From Oscillospiraceae bacterium (GTDB lineage: Bacteria > Bacillota_A > Clostridia > Oscillospirales > Oscillospiraceae): 17,591 nucleotides of DNA. Of the stretch, positions 7,827 to 14,971 are shown piece by piece. Location: NCBI GenBank assembly GCA_017939025.1, contig JAGBAI010000168.1, positions 1 through 17,591 of the forward strand, in the 5' to 3' direction. The position numbers and the translations under genes were made by a program. Position 1 is the stretch's first letter, and each line of letters starts with the position of its first letter. Below the pieces are notes generated by a model. That model was given only the letters and a program-made list of their open reading frames with translations. It did not search any database and had not been told where the DNA came from.

Positions 7827-7959
7827 GTAGGGGAGGGTCTTGACCCTCCCGCTAACTGATGGAATTGGGGGGTAACGGCATATGCGTAAACCTGCCGCTT
7901 CCGTATGTACAGGCACTCAGTAATTACGACCGGGCGGGAGGGTCAAGACCCTCCCCTAC
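7827..7959. repeat. Family A palindromic element, copy A3
   Basis: A 133-bp element with standard, exactly inverted family A arms. It has the most diverged interior of the seven copies, although a TATGCG[T/G]AAA-like centre is still recognisable. It lies 17 bp after the exporter stop and 32 bp before the HIT start. An open frame upstream of the HIT start runs through its right arm. Confidence 0.93.
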
Positions 7960-7991
7960 GGCATCAAAAAACGCAGCGGAGGATAACATTT

Positions 7992-8330
7992 ATGAACTGC
8001 TTATTCTGCAAGATCATCGCCGGGGATATCCCCTCCACCAAGGTTTACGAGGACGAGACCGTCTACGCCTTCCGGGACATCGCCCCTCAGGCTCCTACCC
8101 ACATTCTGGTGGTGCCCAAGGTACACATGGATTCCGTGGATGCTGTCACCGCCGAAAACAGCGCTGTGGTGGCCCACATTTTTGAAGTGATTCCCCAGAT
8201 CGCCAGGGCCGAAGGCCTGGAGGGCGGCTACCGTGTTGTCTCCAACTGCGGCGACGACGCCGGCCAGACTGTCAAGCACCTGCATTTCCACATCCTCGGC
8301 GGCAAGAAGCTGGCACTGGAAATGGCGTAA
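7992..8330 (+). CDS. HIT family (HinT-like) nucleotide hydrolase
   Basis: A 112-residue histidine-triad protein. The start MNCLFCKIIAGDIPS is typical of bacterial HinT proteins. The active-site triad H96-L-H98-F-H100 is present in VKHLHFHILGG. The family hydrolyses adenosine phosphoramidates and related nucleotides through a nucleotidylated histidine; the cellular role is not well defined. The length is standard. The frame extends 29 codons further upstream through repeat A3, but ATG at 7992 has GGAGGA eight bases before it and matches the family's N-terminus. A 15-nt hairpin follows the stop directly. Confidence 0.93.
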   Translation: MNCLFCKIIAGDIPSTKVYEDETVYAFRDIAPQAPTHILVVPKVHMDSVDAVTAENSAVVAHIFEVIPQIARAEGLEGGYRVVSNCGDDAGQTVKHLHFHILGGKKLALEMA

Positions 8331-8345
8331 GCGGCGAATCGCCGC
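8331..8345 (+). terminator. GC-rich hairpin after the HIT gene
   Basis: GCGGCG, loop AAT, CGCCGC directly after the stop codon. There is no T tract, so it may stabilise the RNA end rather than terminate. Together with the thiT promoter and riboswitch it accounts for the 8331-8661 gap. Confidence 0.4.
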
Positions 8346-8422
8346 GGATAATGGCGTGACTTTGGAGGATCGGTCATCCAAGACCATTGGGTGGGTGGCC
8401 CGGTTCGGGAAAGTATTTTTTA

Positions 8423-8451
8423 TTGACAGATTTTTTGTTGTCTGCTACAAT
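8423..8451 (+). promoter_or_regulatory. Promoter of the TPP riboswitch-thiT transcript
   Basis: TTGACA (8423-8428), a 17-nt spacer and TACAAT (8446-8451): a near-consensus vegetative promoter. Transcription should start near 8458, a short distance before the riboswitch. Confidence 0.85.
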
Positions 8452-8471
8452 AGCATTACCGCAAAACAATG

Positions 8472-8560
8472 ATCTTCGGGGGGCCGGTGAACCGGCTGAG
8501 ATAGGGCTTACAGCCCTGACCCGTGAACCTGATACGGTTAGTACCGTCGTAGGGAAAGAT
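8472..8560 (+). ncRNA. TPP riboswitch (THI element)
   Basis: The conserved pieces are all present in order: CGGGGGGCC, the CTGAGA box, TGACCC, GAACCTGAT, GGTTAGTACC and the closing CGTAGGGAAAG. Stem P1 pairs ATCTT (8472-8476) with AAGAT (8556-8560). It binds thiamine pyrophosphate. Here it should control thiT, since an intrinsic terminator follows before the gene. Placed exactly between a strong promoter and a thiamine transporter gene, which agrees with the motif. Confidence 0.95.
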
Positions 8561-8580
8561 GCACGATAACGATACCACAG

Positions 8581-8626
8581 TATCCGCATTGCACCCGGGA
8601 TGGTTGTGATGCGGATATTTTATTTT
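8581..8626 (+). terminator. Riboswitch-controlled intrinsic terminator
   Basis: TATCCGCAT (8581-8589) pairs with ATGCGGATA (8609-8617), followed by TTTTATTTT. A short alternative pairing of GATGC (8558-8562) with GCATT (8586-8590) would overlap both P1 and the terminator stem, giving a possible antiterminator. That switch mechanism is inference. TPP binding is expected to stabilise P1 and allow termination. Confidence 0.8.
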
Positions 8627-8661
8627 GCCGAAATGCGGCAGGAATAGCAGGAGGTATCCTT

Positions 8662-9312
8662 ATGAACCAAACCAAACGACTGACCGAAAGCGCCATGATG
8701 ATCGCCATTTCTGTGGTGCTGGAGCTTGCCGGACGGATGATCATTCCGCCAATGCCCTTTGGCGGACAGCTGACCCTGTGCGCCATGCTGCCTGTGGTGA
8801 TCCTTTCTTACCGGCATGGCGTGAAATGGGGACTGACCGCGGGCCTTGCCTACAGCATCGTGCAGATGGCCCTGGGGGCCGACACGGTGACGGCAGCCTT
8901 CCAGCCGGGGTATTTTGGAGATGGCACCATGATTCTCAATGCTCTGATCATGTGTCTGTGCGATTATGTACTGGCTTATTCTCTGCTGGGCCTCGGCGGC
9001 TGTTTCCGGAATGTGGTCAAAAATAAGGGTGTGTCCTTGATGTGCGGATCCCTGGTGGCCCTGGGGGCCCGGTATCTGGCCCATATCGTTTCCGGCTTTG
9101 TGCTGTTCTCCGGCTGGGCGGAGTGGTTCTTTACCCAGGAAGGTTTCCCTGCCTGGGGCGCAGGGCTGGTTCAGAGCCTGTCCCCCCAGATGCTGGGCCT
9201 TGTCTACAGCGTGGTCTATAACGGCATGTTTATGATCCCGGAAATGATCATCACCGCCGTGGCGGCAGTGTTTATCGCCAAGGTTCCGGGCATTGTGGTG
9301 AAAATCAAATAA
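8662..9312 (+). CDS. thiT: Thiamine ECF transporter S-component ThiT
   Basis: A 216-residue membrane protein with about six hydrophobic segments, the substrate-binding component of an energy-coupling-factor transporter that imports thiamine. Sequence features fit ThiT: the N-terminal MTES-like LTESAMMIAISVVLE, the conserved RHGVKWGL, a CDYVLAYSLLGL stretch matching the family's LLDYxLAF segment, RYLAHIVSGFVLF and the C-terminal YNGMFMIPEMII. The last two include positions that contact thiamine in characterised ThiT. No ATPase or T-component is in the window, so it must use a shared module encoded elsewhere (group II ECF). The start is supported by GGAGG seven bases upstream. The TPP riboswitch and terminator in its leader are independent evidence for thiamine as substrate and predict repression when TPP is plentiful. 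Confidence 0.93.
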   Translation: MNQTKRLTESAMMIAISVVLELAGRMIIPPMPFGGQLTLCAMLPVVILSYRHGVKWGLTAGLAYSIVQMALGADTVTAAFQPGYFGDGTMILNALIMCLCDYVLAYSLLGLGGCFRNVVKNKGVSLMCGSLVALGARYLAHIVSGFVLFSGWAEWFFTQEGFPAWGAGLVQSLSPQMLGLVYSVVYNGMFMIPEMIITAVAAVFIAKVPGIVVKIK

Positions 9313-9319
9313 GCTTACT

Positions 9320-9454
9320 GTAGGGGAGGGTCTTGACCCTCCCGCTGCCTAACTGATATTAAGCGGCTGGTTTTCTGCGGAGTGAGAATGCTCTGCACAA
9401 AACCGGCCGCTGCTGTTTTCAGAGGTTGGCGGGAGGGTCAAGACCCTCCCCTAC
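9320..9454. repeat. Family A palindromic element, copy A4
   Basis: A 135-bp element with standard inverted arms, 7 bp after the thiT stop. Its interior carries an extra long stem (AGCGGCTGGTTTT against AAAACCGGCCGCT, one mismatch). An AGGTTG box precedes the right arm, as in A1, A2, A5 and A6. It may also act as the 3' end of the thiT mRNA. Confidence 0.93.
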
Positions 9455-9461
9455 AATGGAC

Positions 9462-9490
9462 TTTTCATTTTCGGCAAATCATGCTATACT
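9462..9490 (+). promoter_or_regulatory. Possible promoter of the zinc-ribbon protein gene
   Basis: TATACT (9485-9490) with TTTTCA (9462-9467) 17 nt upstream. The -10 is good and the -35 is poor. It starts 8 bp beyond repeat A4. Confidence 0.45.
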
Positions 9491-9512
9491 ATAAATAAAA
9501 GGAGGGATCTTT

Positions 9513-10643
9513 ATGGCAAAACAGGTGTGTCCCAGCTGCGGGGCGGCGTATAATGGCAGAAAGTGCCGTGCCTGCCTGTATGAAAATTTCAGCGAGGAAA
9601 TTACCCACCGGAATCATACCCACAAAGGGGAGCCTCTGGTCATCGATTCCCCCACCCGGCGGCCCATTCCCCGGAAGGATCCCTTCGGCTGCGAAACGCA
9701 GACGAAAAAATCCCTGTTCCCCCGGCGGGAGAAAAAGCGGCGGCCTTTTGCGGGTCTGTTTGCCATTTTTCTGGTGATCTATGCCCTGCTGCCCATGGTT
9801 CGAAGCTGGGGTCTGGAGCTGGAGGCCCGGGAGGAAGCGCTGGTGCAGCCGGAAATGGCTATCCCGGAGGATCTGGTGACGCTGTATGAAGAAGGGGATA
9901 TCACCATTTCCATTCAGCCCCGGTATCTGACGAACTTCGGCGCGGAGGATCCCCGGATCTGGGTGGAAAATGCTTCTGACCGGGATGTCTATGTCACTAC
10001 CCGCTATGTGATGGCCAACGGCTTCGTGCTGCCCTCTTCCGGGGTGTATGTGGATGCCGCGGCAGGGCTGTACGGCATGGGTACGCTGTACTTATACGAA
10101 GAAGAATTGAATGCTGCCAACATCCGGGAGGTGGAGGAGCTTACCTTCGTGCTGGAAGTGGTGGATGACGGGGATTACGCGGTGCTCTTTACCACAGATC
10201 CCATCACCCTGTCCGCTACAGGACGGCCGGTGGAACCTCAGTGGACGGTGGAAGGAGGCCTGCCGCTGATCGATGAGGACGGCCTTTACATGGAGGCTCT
10301 GGGCTATTTCCCCGAACCCGATGATCTGAAATATGAGAATGGATGCCTGCTGTTCTATGTGGAGAACAATACCGATGCGTTCCTGTCCATGAATTCTCTG
10401 GAAACCGCCATCGGCGGTGAAAAGGCAGACCTGTTCCTCTGGGCCGACCTGCCTGCCCATTCCAGGTCAGTGATACGGATGGATCTGTGGGCTTTGGAGG
10501 ACTGGAAGATCACCAGTCCCACAGAGCTGGGAGACCTGACCATGACCGTGGAATTCTGGGATGCGGAGAATTACTCCGGCAGCGTAACGGAATTTACCGT
10601 CACCATGCCCATGGTAAGGGAAACCCCGCTGGTATTCCATTAA
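9513..10643 (+). CDS. Unrecognised zinc-ribbon, single-pass membrane protein with duplicated ectodomain
   Basis: A 376-residue protein I cannot assign to a named family. Residues 5-22 form a four-cysteine zinc ribbon (CPSCGAAY then CRAC). A basic linker follows, with KKSLFPRREKKRR just before a single membrane helix at about 87-107 (FAGLFAIFLVIYALLPM). The remaining 270 or so residues are acidic and predicted to be extracytoplasmic. This ectodomain appears to be two copies of one beta-rich domain: each has a VEN[NA]xD turn in its first half and ends in an ELxxLTxxxEx[VW]D-like strand. The topology, zinc ribbon inside and beta domains outside, is common among Clostridial proteins of unknown role. 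The start is supported by GGAGGG six bases upstream. It stands alone between repeats A4 and A5, with no informative neighbour. Confidence 0.75.
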   Translation: MAKQVCPSCGAAYNGRKCRACLYENFSEEITHRNHTHKGEPLVIDSPTRRPIPRKDPFGCETQTKKSLFPRREKKRRPFAGLFAIFLVIYALLPMVRSWGLELEAREEALVQPEMAIPEDLVTLYEEGDITISIQPRYLTNFGAEDPRIWVENASDRDVYVTTRYVMANGFVLPSSGVYVDAAAGLYGMGTLYLYEEELNAANIREVEELTFVLEVVDDGDYAVLFTTDPITLSATGRPVEPQWTVEGGLPLIDEDGLYMEALGYFPEPDDLKYENGCLLFYVENNTDAFLSMNSLETAIGGEKADLFLWADLPAHSRSVIRMDLWALEDWKITSPTELGDLTMTVEFWDAENYSGSVTEFTVTMPMVRETPLVFH

Positions 10644-10678
10644 ATTGCAGTTTGTGCGGCAGTTTCAAATCTATTACC

Positions 10679-10812
10679 GTAGGGGAGGGTCTTGACCCTC
10701 CCGCCAGCTTGCAATTTTTGAGTGGTAAAATCCTGAGAAAAATGTTACAATTCCGATAATACCAGCTGTTCCGTAATAGATAGGTTGCGGGAGGGTCAAG
10801 ACCCTCCCCTAC
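10679..10812. repeat. Family A palindromic element, copy A5
   Basis: A 134-bp element with standard inverted arms. Its left end reads ACCGTAGGG, identical to the terminus of family B. The interior is the close relative of A2. Between the zinc-ribbon gene and the DUF1508 gene; no convincing promoter is seen in the 74 bp that follow. Confidence 0.94.
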
Positions 10813-10886
10813 AGTGGTGCATCTGAAATCTGCCCTATAGACTCCAATTTTACACCCCATTTGACTGTGACTGGATCTGGTGAATT

Positions 10887-11267
10887 ATGAGCAAATTTGT
10901 CATCCGCAAGGTGCCCTCGGGCTTGAAGTTTGACCTGTACGCCGCCAACGGCAAGGAGATCCTGACCTCCGAGGTCTATACCACCATGCACGCCTGCCGC
11001 AAGGGTCTGGAAAGCGTCCGGAAAAATGCGCCTTTGGCAAAGCTGGAGGATCAGACGGAGGAAGGTTATGTGAACCTGACCAATCCCAAATTTCAGCTCT
11101 ACCGGGATAAGGCGGGAGATTACCGTTTCCGTCTCCGGGGCCGCAACGGGCAGATCATCGGCATATCGGAAAACTACACCGCCTGGGCAGGCTGCCTCGG
11201 AGGCATCGAAAGTGTGCGGAAAAATGCGCCCATAGCGGAAGTAGAAGAGGAAACAGGCACAAAATGA
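10887..11267 (+). CDS. DUF1508 (YegP-like) protein
   Basis: A 126-residue soluble protein made of two tandem YegP/DUF1508 repeats. Repeat one covers about residues 4-50 (GLKFDLYAANGKEILTSEVY, then ESVRKNAP). Repeat two covers about 66-115 (KFQLYRDKAGDYRFRLRGRN, then ESVRKNAP again). The repeated GxESVRKNAP endings make the duplication obvious. The family forms small alpha/beta domains found widely in bacteria; no biochemical function is established. The binding site is weak (GGTG four bases before ATG). It is followed after 18 bp by the GNAT-like gene, so the two are probably cotranscribed, which gives no clear clue to function. Confidence 0.87.
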   Translation: MSKFVIRKVPSGLKFDLYAANGKEILTSEVYTTMHACRKGLESVRKNAPLAKLEDQTEEGYVNLTNPKFQLYRDKAGDYRFRLRGRNGQIIGISENYTAWAGCLGGIESVRKNAPIAEVEEETGTK

Positions 11268-11285
11268 TATTTGGGGTGGTAGAAT

Positions 11286-11735
11286 ATGGAAGTAACACTG
11301 ATTCCCTATCAGAATAATGAAGAAGAATTCACAGCAGAATTGATTGATCAGTATACCCGGATCCGGGGACATGCTGACCCGGATCCGGTTCAGGCCCGGA
11401 AGGATGCACGAAACACGCTGAAAATGTGGCGCGGGAAAGACAACAGCCTGTATCTGATCCGGCAGGATGAAGAGATCGTGGGCTTTGTGTTTTTCAGCTG
11501 CAATCCCTATGTGCCAAGCTGCTATGTGGAAATTTTTGTGCTTCCGGAAAAACAGGAAGCCGGTGTGCTGGCCCGGGTCAATGAACTGGCGGAGGATGCG
11601 GTGCAGGAATACTTCCGCACCCTGCGTCCTGAGGCGGATGCGGAGAGCACCAAATCTGTCCGGCTGTACCAGGAATCGGTCTATACCTGTAAAGAACCTG
11701 AAAAGGTACAGGAGAAATATACACTGAGAAGATAA
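11286..11735 (+). CDS. Possible GNAT-family acetyltransferase
   Basis: A 149-residue protein with a GNAT-like outline: an N-terminal helical region, then a beta strand with the turn QDEEIVGFVFF, a strand YVEIFVLPE, and a helix start with Q-E-A-G-V-L-A, which resembles the acetyl-CoA-binding Q/R-x-x-G-x-G/A loop. The loop is imperfect, and the C-terminal third (rich in Glu, Lys and Arg) does not show a clear GNAT ending. An acetyltransferase is therefore likely but not certain, and the substrate is unknown. The start is supported by GGGGTGG six bases upstream. Probably in an operon with the DUF1508 gene 18 bp upstream. A hairpin with a T-rich tail follows the stop. Confidence 0.6.
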   Translation: MEVTLIPYQNNEEEFTAELIDQYTRIRGHADPDPVQARKDARNTLKMWRGKDNSLYLIRQDEEIVGFVFFSCNPYVPSCYVEIFVLPEKQEAGVLARVNELAEDAVQEYFRTLRPEADAESTKSVRLYQESVYTCKEPEKVQEKYTLRR

Positions 11736-11744
11736 TTTGCTGCC

Positions 11745-11800
11745 ATGGCGCGGGAACACTCTGAGACTCAGGACGTTCCCGCGCCATTATACTCGTTTTT
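11745..11800 (+). terminator. Terminator-like hairpin after the GNAT-like gene
   Basis: ATGGCGCGGGAAC (11745-11757) pairs exactly with GTTCCCGCGCCAT (11775-11787) around a 17-nt loop. TTTTT follows at 11796-11800, slightly far from the stem. It lies 10 bp past the stop. Confidence 0.6.
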
Positions 11801-11834
11801 GATAAAATAGCCTAACGGCTATTTTATCAAAAAC
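11795..11834. terminator. Bidirectional AT-rich hairpin
   Basis: GTTTTTGATAAAATAGCC pairs exactly with its reverse complement around a TAAC loop (18-bp stem). T-rich on both strands, it could end transcripts from either of the convergent genes. Confidence 0.55.
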
Positions 11835-11848
11835 TCTATGAGACGGGT

Positions 11849-11878
11849 TTCTATCATTTTTTCTCAAAAATGATAGAA
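11849..11878. terminator. Second AT-rich hairpin in the convergent gap
   Basis: TTCTATCATTTTT pairs exactly with AAAAATGATAGAA around a TCTC loop. Similar size and A/T style to its neighbours but a different sequence. Confidence 0.5.
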
Positions 11879-11901
11879 TCGACAACGCCGTCAGGAGGTG
11901 T

Positions 11902-11936
11902 CTTTTTTCATAAAACGAGGCCGTTTTATAAAAAAG
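11902..11936. terminator. Third AT-rich hairpin, adjoining the deacetylase stop
   Basis: CTTTTTT and ATAAAACG (with one bulged C) pair with CGTTTTAT and AAAAAAG around an AGGC loop. It begins 5 bp past the minus-strand deacetylase gene, the position expected for its terminator. Confidence 0.55.
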
Positions 11937-11940
11937 AGTA

Positions 11941-12615
11941 TTACTCCTTAGGAAAGGCTTTATACACCCGGCCCGGTACCAGCTTCGCGCCCCGGATCCG
12001 CACCAATTCCGATACGGTGACAAATTCCACATCCTCCTCCAGCAGCTGGTCAATGATGGCCAGAGCCGCTTTCACGGAGCTTTCGGACATATCGTGCAGC
12101 AGCACGATGTCCCCGTCCCGGATTTTTTCCAGCACTGCCGTCTCAATGGCGGCAGCATCGTCGGTGGCCCAGTCCCGGGGATCCACGCTCCAGCTGAGGA
12201 TGGGCAGACCCCGGGCCTTTGCCACTTCAATCACCGGATCGCTGACGCAGCCTCCCGGGGGCCGGAGAAACCGGGGCTGGCAGCCCTCCGGCAGCAGTGC
12301 TTCCGTGTCCATGATCTCCCCGGCGATTTCCCGCCGGGACATACCCTTCATGGTCTTGTGGGAATAGCCGTGAATCCCGATTTCATGGCCCTCGGAAAAG
12401 ATCCGCGCTGTCAGTTCCGGGTACTGCTCCACCCGGTAGCCGCACAGCAGAAAGGTGCCATGAACCCCCCGGTCATAAAGGCCGTCCAGAAGACTTTCCG
12501 TAATTACCCCGGATGGGCCATCGTCGAAGGTCAGAGCCACATATTTTGTTTCCGTTGCGTGGACTTTTAATGCCAGCAACGGAAGGAACAATATCAACCA
12601 AACCTTACGCACCAT
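11941..12615 (-). CDS. Secreted polysaccharide deacetylase (NodB-like, CE4)
   Basis: A 224-residue carbohydrate esterase 4 protein, predicted to be exported and to remove N-acetyl groups from peptidoglycan or another envelope glycan. An N-terminal hydrophobic signal or anchor (VWLILFLPLLALKVHA) is followed by the NodB motifs. These are TFDDGP (catalytic base and metal aspartate), H-G-Y-S-H (metal-binding H-x3-H), RPPGG, WSVDPRDW and IVLLHD. All key residues expected for activity are present. ATG at 12615 is preferred because AGGAGG lies five bases upstream; a GTG at 12621 would overlap that site. It is transcribed towards the GNAT-like gene, and repeat A6 separates it from the divergent rlmA gene. 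The biological substrate cannot be told from sequence. Confidence 0.9.
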   Translation of the reverse strand: MVRKVWLILFLPLLALKVHATETKYVALTFDDGPSGVITESLLDGLYDRGVHGTFLLCGYRVEQYPELTARIFSEGHEIGIHGYSHKTMKGMSRREIAGEIMDTEALLPEGCQPRFLRPPGGCVSDPVIEVAKARGLPILSWSVDPRDWATDDAAAIETAVLEKIRDGDIVLLHDMSESSVKAALAIIDQLLEEDVEFVTVSELVRIRGAKLVPGRVYKAFPKE

Positions 12616-12640
12616 ACTCACCTCCTGAACAAATTCTACT

Positions 12641-12777
12641 GTAGGGGAGGGTCTTGACCCTCCCGCCTGCTATCGAAACCTAGCGGTTATGTTTTATGCG
12701 GAAAATCAAGCCTTACAGGACAATCGTTACTGCTTGCATCATTGCAAGGTTGTGGGAGGGTCAAGACCCTCCCCTAC
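12641..12777. repeat. Family A palindromic element, copy A6
   Basis: A 137-bp element whose inverted ends extend to ACTGTAGGGG and CCCCTACAGT, the fullest terminus seen in the family. The right arm begins GTGGG instead of GCGGG. The interior shares an AGCGGT and TTATGCGGAAAAT stretch with A2. It lies in the divergent gap between the deacetylase and rlmA genes. Confidence 0.94.
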
Positions 12778-12812
12778 AGTAACGCAAGGAAAATACCGTT
12801 CGTGCAAAACAT

Positions 12813-12841
12813 TTGACCTTTCCCGGAAAATAGGGTATAGT
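12813..12841 (+). promoter_or_regulatory. Promoter of the rlmA-type gene
   Basis: TTGACC (12813-12818), a 17-nt spacer and TATAGT (12836-12841), 20 bp before the start codon. A good vegetative promoter. Confidence 0.8.
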
Positions 12842-12861
12842 ATAGTCTGGAGGGATGTGAA

Positions 12862-13662
12862 ATGAAACTGCTTTGTCCCATTTGCGGAAAAGAACTGAAT
12901 AGACAGCAGCGGCAGTTTGTCTGTCCCGACAGCCACAGCTTTGATATCGCCCGGAAGGGTTATGTCAACCTGCTTGCTGTCCAGCAGAAGCATTCCAAAA
13001 ATCCCGGCGACACCCGGGAGCAGGTGCTGTCCCGGCGGGAGTTTCTGGAAGCAGAACACTACGCCCCTATCTGCAACGCTCTCGTGGACACTGCCAGAGA
13101 ACTGAACCTTTCCGGCCCCATTCTGGATGTGGGCTGTGGAGAAGGCTACTATTCCGCCCGTTTGGCCGATGCCCTTGGCGCAGAACTGACGGGTTTGGAC
13201 ATTTCCAAAGAGGCCGTCCGGTGCGCTGCCGCAAAATACAAGGGCAAGCTCTGGCTCTGCGCCACCGCCGCCCACATCCCCGTGGAGGACGGCGCGGCCC
13301 AGCTGGTCACCAGCCTCTTCGCCCTGACCCTGCCGGAGGAATATGCAAGAGTTTTGCAGCCCGGCGGATACTACTTTCAGGTTCTGGCAGCGGAGGATCA
13401 TCTTCTGGGACTGAAGGGCATCATTTACGATTCTTTGCACCACAAGGAAAAGGACACTGTACCGGAACTGCCCGGCTTTACGCTGGTGAAGTCCATCCCC
13501 ATCCGTTTTTCCTTCACTGTGGAAGGGCAGCAGGTGCAAAACCTCTTTTCCATGACTCCCCACGTTTTCCGCATCGGCAAGGCCGGCGCGGAACGCTTAA
13601 AAAATACAACAGTTCTGACAGACACCGCCAGCTGCGTACTTAATGTGTATCGCCGCTCTTAA
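12862..13662 (+). CDS. rlmA: 23S rRNA (guanine-N1)-methyltransferase, RlmA family
   Basis: A 266-residue SAM-dependent methyltransferase matching the RlmA family, which makes m1G745 (RlmAI) or m1G748 (RlmAII) in 23S rRNA. The N-terminal zinc finger uses C5, C8, C21 and H25 (CPICGK, then CPDSHSFD), followed by the family's ARKGYVNLL and KNPGD motifs. The SAM-binding motif LDVGCGEG spans residues 88-95 and the acidic loop GLDIS follows. The C-terminal region contains the family's MTPH-containing stretch (FSMTPHVFRI). The length is standard. In Gram-positive bacteria RlmAII-type enzymes are linked to tylosin resistance, but subtype cannot be told here, so resistance should not be inferred. GGAGG lies eight bases upstream of the start, and the gene has its own promoter. 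Repeat C1 and prfA follow. Confidence 0.9.
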   Translation: MKLLCPICGKELNRQQRQFVCPDSHSFDIARKGYVNLLAVQQKHSKNPGDTREQVLSRREFLEAEHYAPICNALVDTARELNLSGPILDVGCGEGYYSARLADALGAELTGLDISKEAVRCAAAKYKGKLWLCATAAHIPVEDGAAQLVTSLFALTLPEEYARVLQPGGYYFQVLAAEDHLLGLKGIIYDSLHHKEKDTVPELPGFTLVKSIPIRFSFTVEGQQVQNLFSMTPHVFRIGKAGAERLKNTTVLTDTASCVLNVYRRS

Positions 13663-13666
13663 CATT

Positions 13667-13681
13667 CCCGCCCGAAGCGGG
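13667..13681 (+). terminator. Short hairpin after the rlmA-type gene
   Basis: CCCGC, loop CCGAA, GCGGG, four bases after the stop codon. No T tract, so a weak terminator or RNA-end stem at most. Confidence 0.35.
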
Positions 13682-13727
13682 ATTCATGTCTGGAAAATTG
13701 TCGAAAATCAAATGCGCAGCGAAGCCC

Positions 13728-13901
13728 AAAGCCTTCCCCCGGGGGGAAGGTGCCCCAGTGCGCACACTGGGGCGGATGAGGAGTGCGGGCAGTAATTTTA
13801 CGATTTGCACCATGTATCAGGCCTTTTCCAGACCTTCGGTGCACGCCATCCCTCATCCGACCTCGCTTCGCTCGGCCACCTTCCCCCCGGGGGAAGGCTT
13901 T
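13728..13901. repeat. Family C palindromic element, empty copy C1
   Basis: A 174-bp element with ends AAAGCCTTCCCCC and GGGGGAAGGCTTT. Each arm has an outer palindrome, then a variable hairpin, then GGATGAGG (read inward). The left variable hairpin pairs CCCCAGTG with CACTGGGG. The right one, read inward from the right end, pairs outer CC with GG and inner GC with GC around a GAA loop, and has unrelated bases. The interior has no open reading frame of note. It ends 11 bp before the prfA start, so the prfA binding site AGGAG lies just outside it. Confidence 0.9.
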
Positions 13902-13912
13902 AGGAGCAATCT

Positions 13913-14971
13913 ATGCTGAACAAATTACAAGCAGTCGTCAATAAATACGAGGAGCTCTGCTTCAAATCCGAGCAGCCGGATTTTTATGCCGATCCCAAAA
14001 AAGCAGCCAGGCTGCTGCGGGAAAAAAATGACCTGGAGCCCATTGTGGAGGCCTTCCAGTCCTACCGTCAGGCAGAGCAGGACATGCTGGACGCGGAAGA
14101 GCTGATGAGCGATCCGGAAATGAAGGAGCTGTGTCAGGAAACCTTCGCCGCCGCCAAGGCGCAGAAGGAAGAACTTTTCGAAACGCTCCAGATCCTGCTG
14201 CTGCCCAAAGATCCCAACGATGAAAAAAATGTCATCGTGGAGATCCGGGGCGGCGTGGGCGGCGAAGAAAGTGCCCTGTTTGCCCACAGCCTGCTGCGTA
14301 TGTACTCCATGTACGCCGCCAAGCGGGGCTGGCAGGTGGAGCTGATGAACTACAACGAAACGGAACTGGGCGGCGTGAAGGAAGCGGACTTCGTCATCAC
14401 CGGCCGGGGGGCTTACTCCCGGATGAAATATGAATCCGGTGTCCACCGGGTTCAGCGGGTGCCGGAAACGGAATCCGGCGGCAGAGTGCATACTTCCACC
14501 GCAACGGTAGCCGTTCTTCCCGAAATGGAAGAGGTGGATGTACAGATCAACCCCGCGGACATTGAAATGCAGGTCTACCGGGCCTCCGGCGCCGGCGGCC
14601 AGCATGTCAACAAAACCTCCTCCGCTGTCCGTCTCATCCACAAGCCCAGCGGCATCGTGGTGGCCTGCCAGGAAGAACGGAGCCAGCTGCAAAACCGGGA
14701 AAAATGTATGCGGATGCTGGCATCCAAGCTTTACGAAATTGAGCAGGAACGCATCGAATCGGAGCACGGTGGTCTGCGCCGCAGCCAGGTGGGCACCGGC
14801 ATGCGCAACGAGCGGATCCGCACCTACAATTTCCCCCAGGGCCGGGTCACGGATCATCGCATCGGCCTGACCCTGTACCGCATCGACAGCGTCATGGACG
14901 GGGATATCGATGAAATCATCAACGCTTTGGCAACTGCCGACCAGGCGGAGAAATTGAAAAATGCGAAATGA
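13913..14971 (+). CDS. prfA: Peptide chain release factor 1
   Basis: A 352-residue class I release factor that recognises UAA and UAG and triggers peptidyl-tRNA hydrolysis on the ribosome. The P-x-T codon-recognition motif is P184-E-T186, which marks it as RF1 rather than RF2 (S-P-F). The catalytic G228-G229-Q230 motif lies in SGAGGQHVNKTSSAVR; this glutamine is normally methylated by PrmC. The spacing of the two motifs equals that in E. coli RF1, with the protein about eight residues shorter overall. The start has AGGAG six bases upstream. prmC, a frequent neighbour, is absent. The stop codon is immediately followed by the DUF559-carrying family C element, with no spacer. Confidence 0.97.
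   Translation: MLNKLQAVVNKYEELCFKSEQPDFYADPKKAARLLREKNDLEPIVEAFQSYRQAEQDMLDAEELMSDPEMKELCQETFAAAKAQKEELFETLQILLLPKDPNDEKNVIVEIRGGVGGEESALFAHSLLRMYSMYAAKRGWQVELMNYNETELGGVKEADFVITGRGAYSRMKYESGVHRVQRVPETESGGRVHTSTATVAVLPEMEEVDVQINPADIEMQVYRASGAGGQHVNKTSSAVRLIHKPSGIVVACQEERSQLQNREKCMRMLASKLYEIEQERIESEHGGLRRSQVGTGMRNERIRTYNFPQGRVTDHRIGLTLYRIDSVMDGDIDEIINALATADQAEKLKNAK

Noticed and set aside
12862..13662. Macrolide (tylosin) resistance gene
   Set aside because: RlmA-family housekeeping enzymes are widespread, and the sequence alone does not show the G748-specific resistance subtype.
13925..14857. Minus-strand open frame of 310 codons opposite prfA
   Set aside because: Antisense shadow of RF1 with no binding site or family resemblance.
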